Source: Haloimpatiens lingqiaonensis
Lineage (GTDB): Bacteria; Bacillota; Clostridia; Clostridiales; Clostridiaceae
Direction: 5' to 3' (one strand)
DNA: 64,000 nucleotides
Assembly: GCF_044502415.1 (NCBI RefSeq)
Contig: NZ_CP172402.1
A program made the position numbers and the translations under genes. Positions 62,103 through 64,000 of the stretch are shown piece after piece. The notes beneath the pieces were generated by a model. The model was not told where the DNA came from. It searched no databases and saw nothing but the letters and a program-made list of their open reading frames with translations. Position 1 is the first letter of the stretch; every line of letters starts with the position of its first letter.

Positions 62103-64000
62103 TTATCTCAATTCTGCTCCTAATTTATACTCAAGAGATCTAAGTATTTTATCATGTACCTTGGTAACTTCCTTATCTGTAAGAGTCCTATCCTCTAATC
62201 TATAAATTAAAGCATATGCTACACTCTTCTTACCCTCTGGTATTTGCTTACCTTGGTATACATCAAATAATCTGTAGCTTTCTAGTAAGTTTCCACCTTG
62301 TTTTTTAATTATCTCTTCTATTTCTTGAACCAATACTTCCTCATTTACTAAAACAGCTAAATCCCTTGTTACTGCTGGGAATTTTGGAAGTGGTTTATAT
62401 TTTCTTTCTAATACTGCATTTTGGAATAATATATCTAAATTCAATTCTGCCACATAACAGTTTTCACTTACTTCATAGTTTTCACATACATCTGGATGAA
62501 TTTCTCCTAAAATACCTGCACACTCTTTTCCCACATATAATGCTGCTGTTTTTCCAGGATGGAAGGCAGTATTTTCACTTTCACGTTTAAATGAAGCTTT
62601 CTCCACTCCTAAAACTTCTAGTACATTCTCCACTACGCCCTTTAAATAGAAGTAGTCTGTATCTCCATACATTCCTATAGTAAGTATATTTCTCTCTTCT
62701 GGCAAGTTATTCTCATCTTCATCAGCTATATAAACTTTTCCTATTTCAAATAATCTAACCTCATCATTGCTTCTTGTATAGTTTCTTTGTAATGATTCCA
62801 CCATAGAAGCTATGGTAGTGGTTCTCATTATGCTATAGTCTTCACCTAAAGGATTTTTTATTTTAACAGCTTTTCTAAGTTCACTATTTTCTGGTACTAA
62901 TATTTTATCGAATATTTTAGGACTTACAAAAGAATAGCTTATAGATTGATTCAATCCACTAGAAATTAAAGCTTCTATAACTTTATCTTCTAGTTTTTGC
63001 TTTATATTTTTACCAGCTTTTGCAGTCTCGCTAGATGGCATAGTGCTCTTAACATTGTTATAGCCATATATTCTAACTATTTCTTCTGCTACATCTTCCT
63101 TTATATTTACATCTGATCTAAAAGTAGGCACTGCTATATGAAGCATATCTCCATTAATTTGAGTATTTAAATCTAATCTATCTAAATACTCTTTCATATT
63201 TTCTTTAGATATATCTATGCCTAAAAATTTATTTATCCAATTGCAGTCTACATCTAAAGTATGGGGTTCTAATTTTTCATTATATATATCTATAGTACCC
63301 TCTAAGACTTCTCCTGCACCTAATTCTTCTATAAGGTGGCACGCTCTATTCATAGCCATTTCCACTAAATTTGGATCCAAGTCTTTTTCAAATTTAGATG
63401 AAGATTCTGTTCTTAACACTAATTTTTTAGAAGAATTTCTTATGTTAACCCCATTAAAGTTAGCACATTCAAATATTATCTCAGCAGTATCTTCTTTTAC
63501 CTCTGAATTTAATCCACCCATTATACCAGCTAAAGCAACAGTTCTATTTCCGTCCTTTATGCAAAGCATAGTGTCATCTAATGTTCTTTCTTCTTCATCT
63601 AAAGTTATGAATTTTTCTCCATTTACTGCTTTTTCTACAACTATCTTATTTCCCTCTATGTCTCTTCTATCAAAGGCATGCATTGGTTGGCCTAATTCAA
63701 GCATAACAAAATTAGTTATATCCACTATATTGTTTATAGGTCTAACCCCAGCCTCTAAAAGTCTTTCCTGCATCCATGAAGGAGAAGGTTGTATTTTAAT
63801 ATTTTTAACTCCCCTTGCCATATATCTTCTGCAAAGTTCATCTTTAACTTCCACTTTTAAAATATCCTCTATATTTTCACTGCATTTACTAGTGTAGTTT
63901 AATGAAGGTTTTTTATAGCTTACACCTAAAGTAGCTGCTGTTTCCCTTGCCATACCTAATATACTGAAGCAATCTCTTCTATTTGAAGTTATTTCAAAAT
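62103..64000 (-). CDS. pheT: Phenylalanyl-tRNA synthetase beta subunit (5' end outside the window)
   Basis: About 632 C-terminal residues are present; the frame is open to the right edge. At the edge it reads T-S-N-R-R-D-C-F-S-I-L-G-M-A-R-E, the end of the B1/B3 region. The window then holds the B3/B4 domain (R-Y-M-A-R, L-G-Q-P-M-H-A-F-D), the B5 domain, the catalytic-like B6/B7 (Q-S-I-S-Y-S-F-V-S) and the C-terminal anticodon-binding FDX-ACB domain (F-P-A-V-T-R-D-L-A-V-L). The alpha subunit gene pheS should lie just outside. An internal ATG at 63953 is not the true start. Confidence 0.96.
   Translation of the reverse strand, partial: FEITSNRRDCFSILGMARETAATLGVSYKKPSLNYTSKCSENIEDILKVEVKDELCRRYMARGVKNIKIQPSPSWMQERLLEAGVRPINNIVDITNFVMLELGQPMHAFDRRDIEGNKIVVEKAVNGEKFITLDEEERTLDDTMLCIKDGNRTVALAGIMGGLNSEVKEDTAEIIFECANFNGVNIRNSSKKLVLRTESSSKFEKDLDPNLVEMAMNRACHLIEELGAGEVLEGTIDIYNEKLEPHTLDVDCNWINKFLGIDISKENMKEYLDRLDLNTQINGDMLHIAVPTFRSDVNIKEDVAEEIVRIYGYNNVKSTMPSSETAKAGKNIKQKLEDKVIEALISSGLNQSISYSFVSPKIFDKILVPENSELRKAVKIKNPLGEDYSIMRTTTIASMVESLQRNYTRSNDEVRLFEIGKVYIADEDENNLPEERNILTIGMYGDTDYFYLKGVVENVLEVLGVEKASFKRESENTAFHPGKTAALYVGKECAGILGEIHPDVCENYEVSENCYVAELNLDILFQNAVLERKYKPLPKFPAVTRDLAVLVNEEVLVQEIEEIIKKQGGNLLESYRLFDVYQGKQIPEGKKSVAYALIYRLEDRTLTDKEVTKVHDKILRSLEYKLGAELR

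Noticed and set aside
63217..63897. A 226-codon plus-strand frame
   Set aside because: It lies wholly antisense to pheT, whose reading is certain; codon content is that of a shadow frame.
1..64000. tRNA or rRNA genes, phage genes, full insertion sequences
   Set aside because: I saw no cloverleaf with a CCA-type acceptor end, no rRNA segments, no transposase or integrase frame in the window.

Overview
The window looks like chromosomal DNA from a low-GC, endospore-forming, amino-acid-fermenting Clostridium. The evidence is an AT-rich sequence, a gerA-type germinant receptor operon, candidate spore-surface genes, histidine degradation (hut), indolepyruvate:ferredoxin oxidoreductase beside a phosphate butyryltransferase, and strong GGAGG-type ribosome binding sites. 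The overall gene set resembles the proteolytic C. botulinum / C. sporogenes / C. tetani lineages. That placement is inference from gene content, not a database match.

Layout. 1-3205: histidine utilisation genes on the minus strand (hutH, ftcD, 5' end of hutI). 3386-3636: a large palindromic element. 3716-4594: a DMT permease. 4751-26982: a surface-polysaccharide locus of about 22 kb, all on the minus strand. It holds a CapD-like nucleotide-sugar dehydratase, a large repeat-bearing amidase, glycosyltransferases, a WlbA/WlbB/2-epimerase amino-sugar set, two Wzy/WaaL-type membrane proteins, a priming phosphoglycosyl transferase, a TagA-type transferase, an orphan solute-binding protein and two flippases. 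Two of its genes are interrupted: capD by an in-frame TGA, and a glycosyltransferase by a one-base slip in a homopolymer. 27377-31800: yhbD-like regulator, two ABC-2 permeases, an ATPase and a polymer-forming adhesin-like protein. 32592-38267: TPR protein, phosphoglucomutase, ribosomal protein L25/Ctc and, on the plus strand, an Arg/Lys/Orn decarboxylase. 38307-43713: a group of unknown and cysteine-rich genes that I read as probable spore-surface functions. 43856-47120: iorB, iorA, ptb. 47318-51415: gerA-C-D-B. 51425-53055: a 1.6 kb non-coding region packed with repeats. 53056-64000: FMN-dependent oxidoreductase, DUF523, mutS2, U32 peptidase, glycosyltransferase, zapA with a split-off coiled-coil frame, and pheT running off the end.

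The least expected signals are in two places. At 41.9-43.7 kb, two convergent-to-divergent neighbours (a cysteine-rich gene at 41937-42646 and a collagen-like gene at 43030-43713) share a four-times-repeated module that begins C-x-C-C and ends C-K/E-I-x-S. The cysteine-rich gene is split at an A8 tract so that a -1 shift gives one 236-residue protein. In the intergenic regions there are several dispersed repeat families: long palindromes, a two-hairpin element with compensatory changes between copies, a 147-bp element, and degenerate 8-bp tandem repeats that sit just behind stop codons.
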